A stretch of DNA of 64,000 nt from Bidens hawaiensis (taxonomy: Eukaryota > Streptophyta > Magnoliopsida > Asterales > Asteraceae): assembly GCA_021521415.1 (NCBI GenBank), contig JAIQDT010003840.1, positions 223,873 through 287,872 of the forward strand, in the 5' to 3' direction. Below are positions 22,742 to 34,766 of the stretch, piece after piece. How positions within the stretch are numbered: position 1 is the stretch's first letter; each line of letters opens with the position of its first letter. Both the position numbers and the translations under genes were made by a program. The notes beneath the pieces are model-generated. The model was not told the origin of the DNA. It made no database searches and was given only the letters and a program-made list of their open reading frames with translations.

Positions 22742-25324
22742 TTAAGGCGAAATGGTGCCAACGAATCCACCTTAAGATCAATTTCTGGTAACGGATAACA
22801 ATCTTTGGGGCATGCTTTGTTCAAATCTTTGAAATCTATGCACATGCGCCATTGTTTGTCATTCTTCGGTACCATTACGGGATTTGCAACCCATGTTTGA
22901 TATCTACTAACGCGTACGATGCCTGCGTCAAGGAGTTCCTTGACTTGGGTTCTACACGCGTTAGTTTGTTCAGGCCCCATTACTCTGCGCTTTTGTACGA
23001 CTGGCGTAACAGCCGGATCGCACTTGAGCTTATGCTCCGCCTTACTTCGGGGTACACCAGTCATGTCAGCTGGTGCCCACGCAAAGATGTCAGCGTTTTT
23101 CTGCAGTAAGCGTTTGAGTAGGGTGCGGGTGGGATCAACGATTGTTGGTCCAATGGTAACGGCCTGGTCGGGGTATTTGCCATTGAAGGCCCATTTTTCC
23201 GGTTCGGTGATGGTTGGTTTAGCCATTTTCGGTTTGGGTTTAGATGAGACAGATGCGATGCATACCTGGGGAATGCCAGTGATCATCGATACACCCTCAG
23301 CTGTTGGCCATCCCATCATGCCGTGGACTGAAGATACCACGGCGTTGAATCTTGCCATCCCGTCTCTTCCGAATAGGATGTCGTACGTGTGGTGTGGCTT
23401 TCTCATCACGACAAAATCCACGTCTTCTGTGCGTGAATGATTCCCATCGGTAAGAGTAACGGGGAAAGATAGGATACCCAGGGGGGTTTCTGTACTGCCG
23501 TCAAACCCTTCCATTGAAGCGTAGACCGTTTCCAAGCGTTCTTTATCTTCATCATCCAGCTTGTCAAAGAACTGCCTGTACATCACTGTCGACGAAGCGC
23601 CGTTGTCAGCAAGAGTGCGGGAAGTGATGTAATGCCCCAGCTGGCTTTTGATGACGATGGGGCCTTCTTTGCTGGGGCCTCCTGGCATTCGCGGGAAGCG
23701 CACCTCAGCTTCCTTCCACGCGCATGGTTCTGTCACTCGTCTTTTTCTTCCTCTGACCTTGCCATGAACCATGTTGATGCTGATGTCGACGGGCATTCGT
23801 CCGTTACCTCTGTACCGGTTGTCATTCCTTCCTCCCTTCTTGATTGATGCCACGAGATGTGCAAGTCTTCCATCCTTGACAAATGTCTCAACAATATCCT
23901 TCAAGGATGTGCACTCTTCAGTACCATGACCTTTTGTCCCGTGGAAATCACAGGATTTGCTTTGATCCGCATTGGGTTTCTGCCGGATCAATGGGGCTTT
24001 TGGCCATGGCAATTTTTCCGTGGCAAATATCTCCGTGACGCTCTTGGTGAGTGGCGTCCACCGGTGTTTTCGGTTTGAAGGGTGTGTGTTGTCCCTTCCG
24101 CCAACAAGAGGGCGAGAGCTGGATGAGGTGTCAAAGTTTACCCTTGACTGCCAAATACCTAGCCGCCTCTTTTTGTTCTGCCGGGCGGTCCTAACGTTGT
24201 TCTCCCTTGTCCTCTGCGTGTAGAGGTGTGTACTCTGGGGAAGATCTCTTCCCAGCTGCTTCTCCGTCTCGGCAAAGCGCTTGGCTGCCGTCATGATGGC
24301 ATCCCATGTGGATGGCATGCCGTCCTTACCCGTCAATGTGCGGATAAGCTCTGGGTACTCGGCGCCCTGGATAAAAGCGGCGCGAACAAGATATTCACTT
24401 ATGTTGCCCAGACTCAGCTTCTTGGAGTTGAAGCGGGTGATGAAGTCTAGTAAAGATTCATCCTCCTCTCTAACGCAGTTGAGGATCGTCCACTGCTCTT
24501 CAGTATACTTCCTCTGCTGGCTGAAGTGCTGGCTGAACTTGTTCTGAAAGTCCGCCCAGTCATATATGTGGTGGACCGGTAAACGATCGAACCATGCCCT
24601 GGCTGCTCCAACCAGAGTCATCTGGAACATGTAACACCACGTGGGTTCCGTCCAGTTACTGACGGTAGCCCCCGCAATGAACTTGTTCAAATGGTCGTCT
24701 GGGTCGGATAGACCATCATAAGTGCCAATGTTGGACATTTGTTTGGCACTTCTCGGGGCGATTGCTTCCGCAATGTCCCTTGCAAATTTTGACTTTCCTG
24801 CATTCGTAGCAGTTGGTCTAAAGGTTTTGGAGAAGTCACGCGGGTTTCTCTCCGCATTTGTTGGTTTAAAGGCTTCCCCAAAATTCCTTTTTGGCTGGGA
24901 GTCCGTTTCCTTACGCTTCCCTTTCGCCTTATGGCGAGGGTTTGCGTCGGTATCGGACTCCTCCCTTTCGTCGTCTGAGTACTCGCCCTCGCTGTTCATA
25001 ATGAGGTGTTGGCGAGTACTGCCGAATTCGTCAGCCTGTTGAACTGAACGCAAGCGTTCGTCCAATTCAGCTTGGAACTCTTTCTGACATGCTTCGGCCC
25101 ACGCCTTCACTTGATCTAGTGTTTGGCGAGGGACCCTCGTTCGTTTTTCCAGCTGGGTATCGGTGGACCCCAGTGGAATATTTACTGCACTTGCCCCAGC
25201 TTGGGTAGTCGGGGTAGTGTTCGTAAGGATTGTATAACCGCCGGTGTTCCCCCCAGTTGCTGGGGTTGTTACCCGGGGTTTCTTGGTCGGTTACTGGCCT
25301 TTGGACCGGAGTAACGTTAACCAT
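22693..25324 (-). pseudogene. Tat Gag, protease and N-terminal RT
   Basis: The 805-codon frame starting at 25110 holds the Gag capsid (about 125-290, including WTEPTWCYMFQMTLVGAARA), a zinc knuckle of the C-x2-H-x4-H-x4-C form (C387, H390, H395, C400), the protease (LADNGASS, residues 500-507) and the start of RT (RMCIDFKDLNKACPKD). The protease triad reads D-N-G where D-T/S-G is usual. The natural Gag start is probably the ATG at 25324 (MVNVTPVQRPVTDQETPGNN), which joins this frame only after a 1-base shift in the C/G run near 25250. A second 1-base deletion near 22727 (FLDALRG for FLDAYKG) separates the RT halves. Both breaks are single-base. Confidence 0.88.
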
Positions 25325-25369
25325 TTCTTCAGAAAATTTGAAAAAACTAAATTAGTTCTAGCTTTTATG

Positions 25370-25383
25370 CACGGATGGCGCCA
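25370..25383 (-). other. Tat primer-binding site
   Basis: On the minus strand TGGCGCCATCCGTG begins one base after the 5' LTR. TGGCGCC-type sites are common for Tat and Athila elements (aspartate-type tRNA in several of them); the exact tRNA cannot be decided here. Confidence 0.7.
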
Positions 25384-25384
25384 A

Positions 25385-26413
25385 TGAAGAAACACTAAGT
25401 GACCCGGTGCAGATTATAGATAATCTGGGGGTTAAGTAATGTTTCCCACGAGAATGAGGTCCAACAGAGACGGTTGTTCTTCAGGGGACCTGCAAAACAA
25501 ACACCGTAAGCTCGTCACTGAGAAGGGGGGGGGGGGTTCCTCCTTGTGACCACCCTCCGGCGTGAGAATCAGACTAGATTGCTCTGAATATAAGTGTATA
25601 TTAAGAGATTGCTAGATAACAGGATAGCAGATGATCTTACCATTCCAAGATGTTGGAGTATGTATAGCCGAAGGTAGGTTTCCTAGAAGGTACAGCCGGC
25701 TGAATAGTATTCCTGTTCTACCAACAGTGGACTATGCACAGGCCATACTGGTTGGTGGATAGGTTACGGCCAACAGTAACAAAGTCGGCTGCACTATTCC
25801 ACCAACTGTAGATTATGCACGTCCCACCTACTGTGGATTATACGCAGGCCATGCTGGTTGGTGAATAGGTTACGGCCAACAGTAACACTATTCTACCAAC
25901 TGTAGGCTGCGGACGCCCCTCAGTAAGAGTTGGTGAGTAGGCAGCGGCTAATAGTGACAAACAGTACTAGAGGGTGCTCCTCCTCGTACTGTTGTCGGTG
26001 AGCTGTCACCCTGTGATTGGCTCATGGGCTGTTCTGGTCAGATTGTCTGTCCTATCCATACCTTGGTAGGTATAGTACAAAAGATCTTTCAGAATCATAC
26101 GGACTGGCTCATTTTGGCGGGATTGTTCCCGCCTTGCTCATTCCTTCATGTGACTACTGAAGTAGCTATTGTCTTGTGCGTGTAGCCCTGCTGTCTGCGG
26201 GTAGCCTTCCCTGATGGCTTGTATCCGCAACTGCGGGAACAGGCGGGGTACTTCACCATTGGAAGGCTTTCCCTGCGTGTACAGCTTGCGTACTGCGCGT
26301 AAGGTTCTCTGAGCATTGTGGGTCCTGCGGGAGCAGATGGCCTTTGCGCAGACGTCCCTGTTCAAGGTGAGTCTTGCGGGACCAACTGGGCTCTGCTGGG
26401 ACCTACCTCTTCA
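25385..26413 (-). repeat. Tat 5' LTR (1029 bp)
   Basis: This is the LTR that should drive gag-pol transcription. It equals the 3' LTR except for four substitutions and a G run of 12 instead of 9. One substitution falls in the TATA box: TATACATA (minus strand, about 25659-25667) where the other LTR has TATAAATA. Confidence 0.95.
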
Positions 26414-26418
26414 ATGTA

Positions 26419-28926
26419 GTTTAGGCATAGTTAACTTATAGCCAGTATGCATGCCGAAAGTATTTTCTACAATATATGGGCATTTCTTTAATAATATTGT
26501 TATATACATTTTACAAAAATAGAAATCTGTACAATGTATTATTAACGCTAGGTAGTAAACCACAGGTCCTACTAAACACTTTACCATGTGTTATTGCATA
26601 TAATGTTTAGATAATTGTACAATGTATTTAATACTTCTGTACTTTAAAAGTGATTTTCTCAATCAAACATTCTTCTTATAAATATATATTAAACCATAAG
26701 ACCATACCATCCTTTAAGCTTGTTGTTAATCTTATTTAATCACTCTTGTAAAAACATCATTCCCATGTGATCAGATCAATGCATATAAAAATATGTGACA
26801 TTTAATTTACAACTATTTTGTTACTTCTTTTAAATAGTTACATATTAAAAATTGTAACTGGTTCTTATGTTTTGTACACCTCTCATATTTTACTTTATAC
26901 TAAGGTTTTCTAGTCTCTTTATCTTATATAATGTGGTCAGATTTTTTTTAATAAAAATCATGAGACATGTGCAACAAGCACATGCGAGGCTTCTTTAAGC
27001 ACGAGAACAAAGCATGTTTTTTTATGGACCCAAATATGGGTTTTCGGGTTATAAAGATAAGCCCACACCAGATGTCATGTAACCATCATGATGATGGCTT
27101 AATTTGTGATGATGATTATTGTGAACATTATCATGTGGCTTGGCTTGAATCGTGGGTGCACCACTTTTTTAATGGATTAATGCGGTCCATCGAACCAGTT
27201 TGGGTTTGTTTTTTAAACAGTCTGTCCAGGTTGTGGGTGCCCGATATTAACTATTAAGAAACTGTGCTCACTGACTCCCAGTGGACTTTGTTTCTTTCTT
27301 GTTTAAAGCATGTCAATTATTCAATTGTATTTTGTTTTAGATAAATCGCGATTTGTATTGTATGTAATAAGAAAAATTATGTAGCACTAAATTTCAATCA
27401 TATTACAGCTTCATTGTTGAAATTTTAAACACAAACTACCAACATTATTATAAATGAATAGAAATAGAAATAACTATTTCGTAAAATTTAACTATCAATA
27501 AGACTACTTGTTGTTGCCAGCGAATAAAAGGCGCTAGTGGCCAACTCTTGCATGTTGGTCATGTACACACAACATGTGCCAACGAGCGGGGCGCTATAGA
27601 TGACGCACGAGGGGGCTACCGGCAGCGAGTGACCATTGGAAGTAGGGATGCGCCTCGATCTTGTGCCATGCTATCAGGAACTCCTTTTTTTTCGAATAAG
27701 AACTCGAAATCATGGATGATTTCTTTTTTGGTAGGCTTTTTTTAAGGCTTGGAATATTGGACTTTAGGTTTAGACTTTATTTGTGTTTTTTTCATTCCCT
27801 GTTTTATGTTTTTTTTCATGTATTATGCTTATTATAACTTGTATTGTTTAAGTTGATGTTTTATAAAACTTGTATAAAAGTTGGGTGTTATTTTTTTATA
27901 AAACTAGTATATAATTTATATATTTTATTATCAAATTTATCTTTTAATTCATATGGTTATTTTATATTTTCAAAACCAAAATAAAAAATAAAAAATACTT
28001 ACTGAAGTCCACGTTCACGTAAACCACAACATGCTTAGACGATTTCAATAGAGGCTTTGTTCAATGCATAATTAATGTTTAGTTGGCGTCAAATACAACG
28101 ATATTATTTGACCTTTAAAAAAAAGATACAACAATATTTAAAGATGACTATAGGGAGGTGCTTCAACTACACCACAGTCTAAGAGATGTACCTACATTTG
28201 ACATCATAATTTGGTTCTTGTATTTAATGTAACATTGAAGATGATTGACCACTTGACCAAATTGGACTCCTATACATACCCTACTTCTTAAACTCTCATA
28301 AAGTAGCCTCCAATTTCTCCAATCCCACTCAATAGCCTTTAACAAAAATTTAACGTGAATTGAGTGTATGAAGAAGTTTTAAAAGTATTGTAACTTTGAC
28401 TTAAAAAAAACTCATTTCACATTCTAAAACAAAGTATTCAACATTGCAACAGGGTGTTTACGGTTCGTCTTAATCAGTTTTGAGCCGTTTGTATTTAATC
28501 ATTCATCCGAAAAGTCAAAAACCTCCTAAGTAGATCCGTTTGTACTTAATATAGACGATTTATTAACAATATAGTATAATTAAATATCTAAAGATTAATG
28601 ACACACCTAGAAAGTAGTGTACAATCAACACCCTTTAAAAAAAAGGTCAAGTTATATATATATTTCAAAGAAAGAAGGTTAATAAAACAAATAAAAAGAA
28701 TGTACATACTATTATTTTACTATATGCTGAAAACAAATGTTTTCTAGTTACATATAGATCAAAAAAGCTATATCGAAAACAAAATTAAAGAAAGCAAAAT
28801 TGGAGCATTCAAGAAATGCAAATATTACAAGTACATTCAAGATTTTTAGGTGAAATGTCAAAATCATATTACAAACTTTTTAAAGTGTAAATATTATTTA
28901 TTATTTTTTTTATAGAAACATAGATA
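26419..28926. other. AT-rich intergenic stretch
   Basis: About 2.5 kb with no supported gene. The 96-codon frame at 26967-27257 has no family signature and biased His/Cys content. A GC-richer patch at 27530-27660 could be a transposon fragment but shows no termini. Confidence 0.45.
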
Positions 28927-29621
28927 TTACATCAATATAACAGGTAGGCGGGCAACAAGCTGCGCCGCCACCCCTTTCTTAATTGCAAACCCTAACCTGC
29001 TAAAGACATACCCCTGCCCCTTTGAAGTCGACACATTGCTATGCACAACCTGTTGGACTCTGGTTAGGAAACGGATAGCTTCCGGTGCCAAGGAGCCAAA
29101 TGTATCAAAAGCCAGAGGGACAAAAACATGTTGGTTCTCTTCGCAGGCTTTAGCATGTTTCTCCACCTTCTTCGTTTCAGCCCTTTTCATTGCTTGCCCA
29201 GCTACAAACCCATTATCCCTCAAACCAGCTAAGGGAGATACCCCTGTGAGGTCAACACAAGCGTGTTTCCCCCGGCCCAACCAAAGACGAGCAAATCTGC
29301 CGGTCGTAGAGTGGATCTCCCTTCCGTGGGGTCTGTAAGGAAGTTTACGGGGGCTTCCTTTTTAGCTGATATCCCAGCTCGCCTTAAGATGTCCCAAAGA
29401 ACGTCCCGCACCCAATCATGTCGGTATTTGAACCCAGGCATCTGCTTGCAATGAACCGCATGCTCTCCGAATTTATCCAGGCAAGCCTTACGGCAGATCG
29501 GACATGTTTCGTCTTCTGGGTACATTGGGACCATCAAACGGCACTTAAGAATGGCCCTATACTCGACCGCAGACATGCTTTGGCGCAAGCCATCAATCGG
29601 GATAACGGTCAGAAAATCTTG
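28927..29621 (-). mobile_element. 3' end of a plant retroelement: CCHC finger plus nuclease-like domain
   Basis: On the minus strand: FLTVIPIDGLRQSMSAVEYR, then a zinc finger CPICRKACLDKFGEHAVHC, RHDWVRDVLWDILRRAGI, and RPADLLVFGW followed by ACVDLTGVSP, ending LVARLPVILM and a stop at 28927. A C-x2-C...H...C finger followed by RPxD and a D-x-T strand resembles the restriction-like endonuclease region of some non-LTR retrotransposons. Similar sequence is widespread in plant genomes. The frame breaks once, at about 29262, where a G run is one base short. An A-rich tail follows the stop on the minus strand. The nuclease assignment is inference; the RT part is absent. Confidence 0.6.
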
Positions 29622-29627
29622 GGCAAA

Positions 29628-29785
29628 AGTGAAAGGGTACAAAGTGTAAAGGGTACAAAGTGTAAAACATATGCAAACACATAACAGATCAAGATAATTC
29701 ATGACTCATATTAGCCTAACTTGATGGTAAAACATATGCATCAATGAAAGAATCAAATCAAAAGTGAAAGGGTACAAAGTGTAAA
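29628..29785. repeat. Direct repeats of AGTGAAAGGGTACAAAGTGT
   Basis: The block occurs at about 29627-29646 and 29763-29782, with an extra partial copy after the first (about 29649-29660). They bracket about 115 bp next to the retroelement fragment. Confidence 0.75.
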
Positions 29786-30787
29786 CCTCCATTAATATTG
29801 TTCTTTTCTTTTAAAAAGACAATTCGTAATCCAATTTTTAAAAAGTGTTAAAAGAGCATACAATTCCTTCGCCGTTCTTTTGAGAGTAACAAGTAACACT
29901 TTTAAACACGTGTATTAATTGTGTATGCTAGTATGTTAATAGGTTACAAAAAATTTTATTAATTTAATAGATTAGAATTTAATGTTTATAAAAAGATTTC
30001 ACATTATTAGAAAACTTAAATTTCTCTTAATTTATAACTATTTTAACACTTTAACTTGGCACGTCTATATGACATCATTCTTTGTGTATACATACATATT
30101 TATATACGTCGGGTTTCAACAAAAGGATGCTCACACATAGATGTGTAATATCATAGCATCACCACATAAAAAAAAGTTTGAAGCTCACTATCAAGATGAA
30201 AACCTTGACGAATCCTAAGAGTTGCCTTAGTTATATTGCATCATGAGATTAGGGTGGTAAACAATAAAGTAAAAAATTTTAAATGTATAATGAGATAAGG
30301 GTGGTAATTTTTTATATGTCCTGAAAATTTATAAAAACATGACACGAAAAAAAATCAAGTATATACTGAGTTGTTATATCTGACTCGTTTGATAACCATG
30401 TTTTACATGTTTAGTTAACTTATTTATTATAAACCATCAACGGGATTAACACATTCATTACTTAATTACTAAGTGCAAACTAGTTTGATACGTTTGGATA
30501 AATGAGTTAAGTGTGTTGTTTTTGGGTTACACGATTTTCCACTATGTACTTATAAGCAATGCTTTCTTAAGAGAAAGAGGTTATCTTTATGTTCACATTA
30601 TTTTCTGTCAACTTGAAAACATACTTTTATCGTGTGCAAATTAACTCCCTGATCTTTATTAACGTCAAAGTATTTAAGATTATTTATTTATACGGTTTAT
30701 ATATCAAGTATGTATTAAAAAACATGAGTTTTAAACATTTAATAGTGATATCTAAACCCCACCACACCAATTAGTCAATTACTATTA
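29786..30787. other. Intergenic stretch
   Basis: AT-rich. The part from 30060 to 30225 is a diverged relative of 32830-33020 (shared ACAAAAGGATGC and AAGATGAAAACC...GAATCCTAAGA). No gene supported. Confidence 0.5.
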
Positions 30788-30796
30788 TTAAATGTA

Positions 30797-31325
30797 GGAA
30801 AATTGGATTTTAATAATCTCAACTTAGTGCAGTTGGCCGATAATAATCCCAACTTTAAAAATAGCTGTCACTGCTCCCAACTTTCACACTATTTGTTTTC
30901 ATTGGACATCCGTTAAAAAAAATTAACGACGTTAAGTTTTTTTCAAATTTCTGATTGATATTTTAGGGCTTTTGATCGGCGTGAGAATATGAATTGACTG
31001 ATGTAAATCTGAACTCGAAATGGCGCTTTAAACAGTTTGATTTTTGTTAATTAAAAGTTTAAACATCGGAATTGAAGCATCCTTTAGTCGTTTGGACCAC
31101 CGTTTGATAGTAAGTTTTACGTCAATCGACTCGTATCCTCATTCCGATCAAAAGCCCTAAAATATTAGTTTGAAATTTGGAAAAAACTTAACGTCGTTAA
31201 GTTTTTTAACAGAGGTCCAATGAAAACAAATAGTGTGAAAGTTGGGATCAGTGACAACTATTTTCAAAGTTGGGATTATTATCGGCCAACTACATTAAGT
31301 TGGGATTATTAAAATCCAATTTTCC
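30797..31325. mobile_element. MULE-type MITE (529 bp, long TIRs, 9-bp TSD)
   Basis: The ends GGAAAATTGGATTTTAATAA and its mirror on the right are inverted repeats that stay similar for roughly 200 bp inward on each side. The flanks carry an exact 9-bp duplication TTAAATGTA (30788-30796, 31326-31334), the size typical of Mutator-like elements. No coding capacity. Confidence 0.88.
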
Positions 31326-31334
31326 TTAAATGTA

Positions 31335-34126
31335 TCATATGTTTATTCTCTCTTGCCTTTTTATTCAACACCATGAGTGATTTAATCGTGACTCAAGCAG
31401 CACTATCACTCCCAAGCTGGCATTATCACCGACGATTTCGTTTTGAACTCACTATCTTAAAGTGATATTAAATATCTTCTAATTATATATGAGAGCTTAA
31501 GCTATAGTTGACTATGTACGTACATCCCAATCAATCATATTCACGGCTAATTATGAGAACTTTAATTATAGTTTGACTATGCATAACCTAATCAGGCTAT
31601 TAAGAGAACTTAAGTTATTGTTGATATATAGTCAATTATACTCACGACATGTTTATGTCTATGGAATGTGAGGAATGAAACTATGCTCAATGGCTCAAGG
31701 TGTTGATGTAATTTGGTGTTGATGTTGTATACCTAGCCGTAAACTTCGTGTATCTTATTGTTGACTGGTGACTCACTACACACTTAATAAAAGTTGGTCG
31801 TCCGAAACACACACACACGTGTGTGTACGTATATATGTGTGTGTATGCATGTATGTATGTACCAACACACTTTTACTAGATGAAAGAAAAAAAACGAATA
31901 ATCGAAATATAACATAAACAATCAGCCCAATTGAAAACCATTGGTTCAGTAAATCAGTAATGATTTAACAACCAACTTTTATGGTTAAGTTATTGTTATA
32001 TATGCATAAAATAACCGAATACCCTATTACAATCATCGCATTAAACAACCAAAGAGTTCGTGCGGTTTCAATGTGTGTAATAAAAATGTTTTTTCTAAAA
32101 AAGTTAAAGAGTACTAGTTTCATAATAGGCATAAATGTAAATTTAGGAGTAAGTTTAGAATACATGTGAGTTGTCGATCCACAAACAGTCAAGTCTCCTA
32201 CAAATCCATCCCTCAAATATCCTTAGCAATTTTCAAAAATATTACCAATATTTCAAAAATGATAATAATAACAACAATAATTGAAGAAAACAAGGAAAAA
32301 CTTACAAACCCAAGTTGTACGTACTACACTACGTAGCCACAATCACAACACAACCATAAAAAGCATCTAAAAAACGAGGTCGCACAATGAGTTGTCTATG
32401 GGGTTCCCCGTTCTTCAGATGTGACAGCCATGTCTGTAGGCCACTGTTTCCACTACGGAAGCTCCACTGTCTTTGTTTATAATATCATACGTTAAAAAGT
32501 AGTGTTTGTATCAAATGAAAGGCAAGAGGGGCAACAATCTACACCGATGATCCTTTATATATAGCAAAACTAAGGAGCCTAAAAACTTATATTCATAGAT
32601 TTTAGGATCATGACTTTACTATTTATTACCCGTTGAACACGACTAAGTAGTTCCATAACCTCCGTCTCAAAAACCTTTAACCATTTTATGTAAGGCGGTC
32701 CAAACTCCAAAGTTAATGACAACTCACAAGATTGGGTAAATGGAGTTCACCAAACGATCCACTATGTTAGTTGGGCTAAGTATCTCGTGGGCCTAACAAA
32801 AGATTTTCTTCATTATGAGAATTTATACGCATATGTGACATCATTATTTAAGTTTTGATAATTCATTTTTATACTTTCGAATATAACAAATTATAACAAA
32901 AGGATGCGACTGAAAGAATGGTATAACTTCAATACATCATTCATTGCATTTGCATCACGACATAATGGAATGACCAATCTCAAACTCATTATTAAGATGA
33001 AAACCTCGAGGAATCCTAAGATAGATAGATATACACGTTTTAAATAATGATTATCTGCATTATTTAATTGTAAAACTTATTTCTTATAATTAAAAGATAA
33101 AAGTGAAAAGTGAGAAAGTATTATGATGCCAAAGTGTAAATATTCCTTTGACATTGTATATTTATATTGTGGACCAAGTTTTGAGTTCTTAAGTGAAATT
33201 AAACTAGTTTTTCGTAATTAGTTTAATTTTTAAAGTTGTTAAAAAGGCTAATATATTTGAACTTATCGATACGACATGACCAAACCGTTTCTCTCACCAG
33301 ACACAAACATAATGCCCACAAAACAGTGCAAGAGCTAGTTGAAGAACAAAGTCACCACCCATAGGATATGGTGGATGATGACGACTAGAGGCCGCCGACT
33401 ATCCAACTTTGTTATGTATAATAGCACGATAGTGCGTTTGTTAGTGAGAAGATAGTTTACCATCTTTATCTCAATAAATCCAATTAATTAACTGTAATTC
33501 AAAATTGCTCATTTATTTTATTGTTTTATCTATTTGAGGATTGATGATACATGGGCCTCCATGATGAATGCATAAATTTCATGGTTACATTTCTCACCAG
33601 TGAGGATTATGAGCCTATGACTCTAGGAGGGGTTGAATTTAGGCCCAGTATGTAAGTCCGCCCTCAAATAGTTATGAACTGGACCGAGCTCAACCAGTCT
33701 AATCAAGCAACACCTTCATTTGGCCCAATTAAATGGTCCAACAAGCTGAACCCTCAATGAATGATATAAGCGGTATAGACATTGGTTCGGTGTTCGTGTT
33801 CTTCCCATCTTTCTCTCTATAGTATGTAAATCCCCCCCCCCCCCCTTCCCTCTTTATCGTTTATGATTCTCTTTTGTAATCCCTTCAGTTCATCAATAGA
33901 ATCAAGTTGCTTATCTATGTATTTTGGTTGTGTTAAGATCAAATCACTTTATAGATTTGCACATTCAAACTGGTTCGAGATTTGAAACTTCTTTTTATGA
34001 ACCTCTCATGTGCATGTTAGGATGAAACTTGTCTATATATCATCCGATCCGTCATGCAAACATGTTTAATTGTTTTAAAAATATATATGTTGAAACTGGT
34101 TTAAAGCCAAGTTGTAATGGAACCTA
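31335..34126. other. Intergenic stretch
   Basis: No gene supported in 2.8 kb. Contains short AC/GT runs near 31808-31860 and a C run near 33832-33846. The part from 32830 to 33020 is related to 30060-30225. Confidence 0.5.
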
Positions 34127-34134
34127 CTCTGATT

Positions 34135-34350
34135 CAGTGGTGAAGCTTGGACGAGTTTGTAGGGGGGACGGACTCAAAATGCATTAAAAAAACCATAAAC
34201 GAGGGGGGCAGGGCTCAATTTTTGGGAAAAAACTGGTAAATTTAGACTACTTATACAAAACTTTTGGGCGAGAAAAGGTTAATTCACACTACTGCGTAAA
34301 GAAACAGGGGGGCTGGGTCCACCCCGAGCCCTAAAGAAGCTTTGCCCATG
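34135..34350. mobile_element. hAT-type MITE (216 bp, 8-bp TSD)
   Basis: Left end CAGTGGTGAAGCTTGG, right end reading CATGGGCAAAGCTTC in reverse complement. An exact 8-bp duplication CTCTGATT flanks it (34127-34134, 34351-34358), as expected for hAT insertions. G-rich interior, no frame. Confidence 0.8.
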
Positions 34351-34766
34351 CTCTGATTTGTCCACTTATAAAATGGTTAGTAAACTGATTCGGTATGAGG
34401 CATAGAGGTTGCGACTTTGCTTAACTTGATCCAAATAAAAGTTAAGAAAAGAAAATGATAACGGATAATACACACAGAGATTTTTTTCTAAGAGTACGTA
34501 GATGTGTCATGTGTGTGATACTACGTATAACATAGTCAAACTTGATCCAAATGCTACTTGGGCCAAAATAGGCCTAACCAACGACTCAACCACATATAAT
34601 AATCAAAACCTTTTAAAACCAAAATGAATTTCAACATATAAGTGATAAAAAGTCCCAATCATATTACGTAATATACACTCCCATGAGAAAAACAATGGTA
34701 AATAATGAAATAACATATATATATATATATATTTTACAAAGAGTATTAACAATAATAATAATTTAA

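Larger units (their letters stand above)
13886..26413 (-). mobile_element. Tat-type Ty3/gypsy LTR retrotransposon, complete and young
   Basis: A 12.5-kb element with LTRs at 13886-14911 and 25385-26413, both TGAAGA...TCTTCA, flanked by the 5-bp target duplication ATGTA (13881-13885, 26414-26418). Gag, protease, RT, RNase H, a second archaeal-type RNase H and integrase lie in this order on the minus strand (order RT-RH-IN is Ty3/gypsy; the second RNase H is the mark of the Tat lineage). An extra spliced gene lies between pol and the 3' LTR on the opposite strand, an arrangement known for Tat elements. The two LTRs differ by 4 substitutions and by a G run of 9 versus 12. With an assumed rate of 1-1.3e-8 per site per year this gives roughly 0.15-0.2 million years, an estimate only. 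Gag-pol is broken. Confidence 0.95.

Noticed and set aside
26967..27257. 96-codon frame with many His, Cys and Trp residues
   Set aside because: No regular zinc-binding spacing, no splice partners and no codon bias; read as chance in AT-rich DNA.
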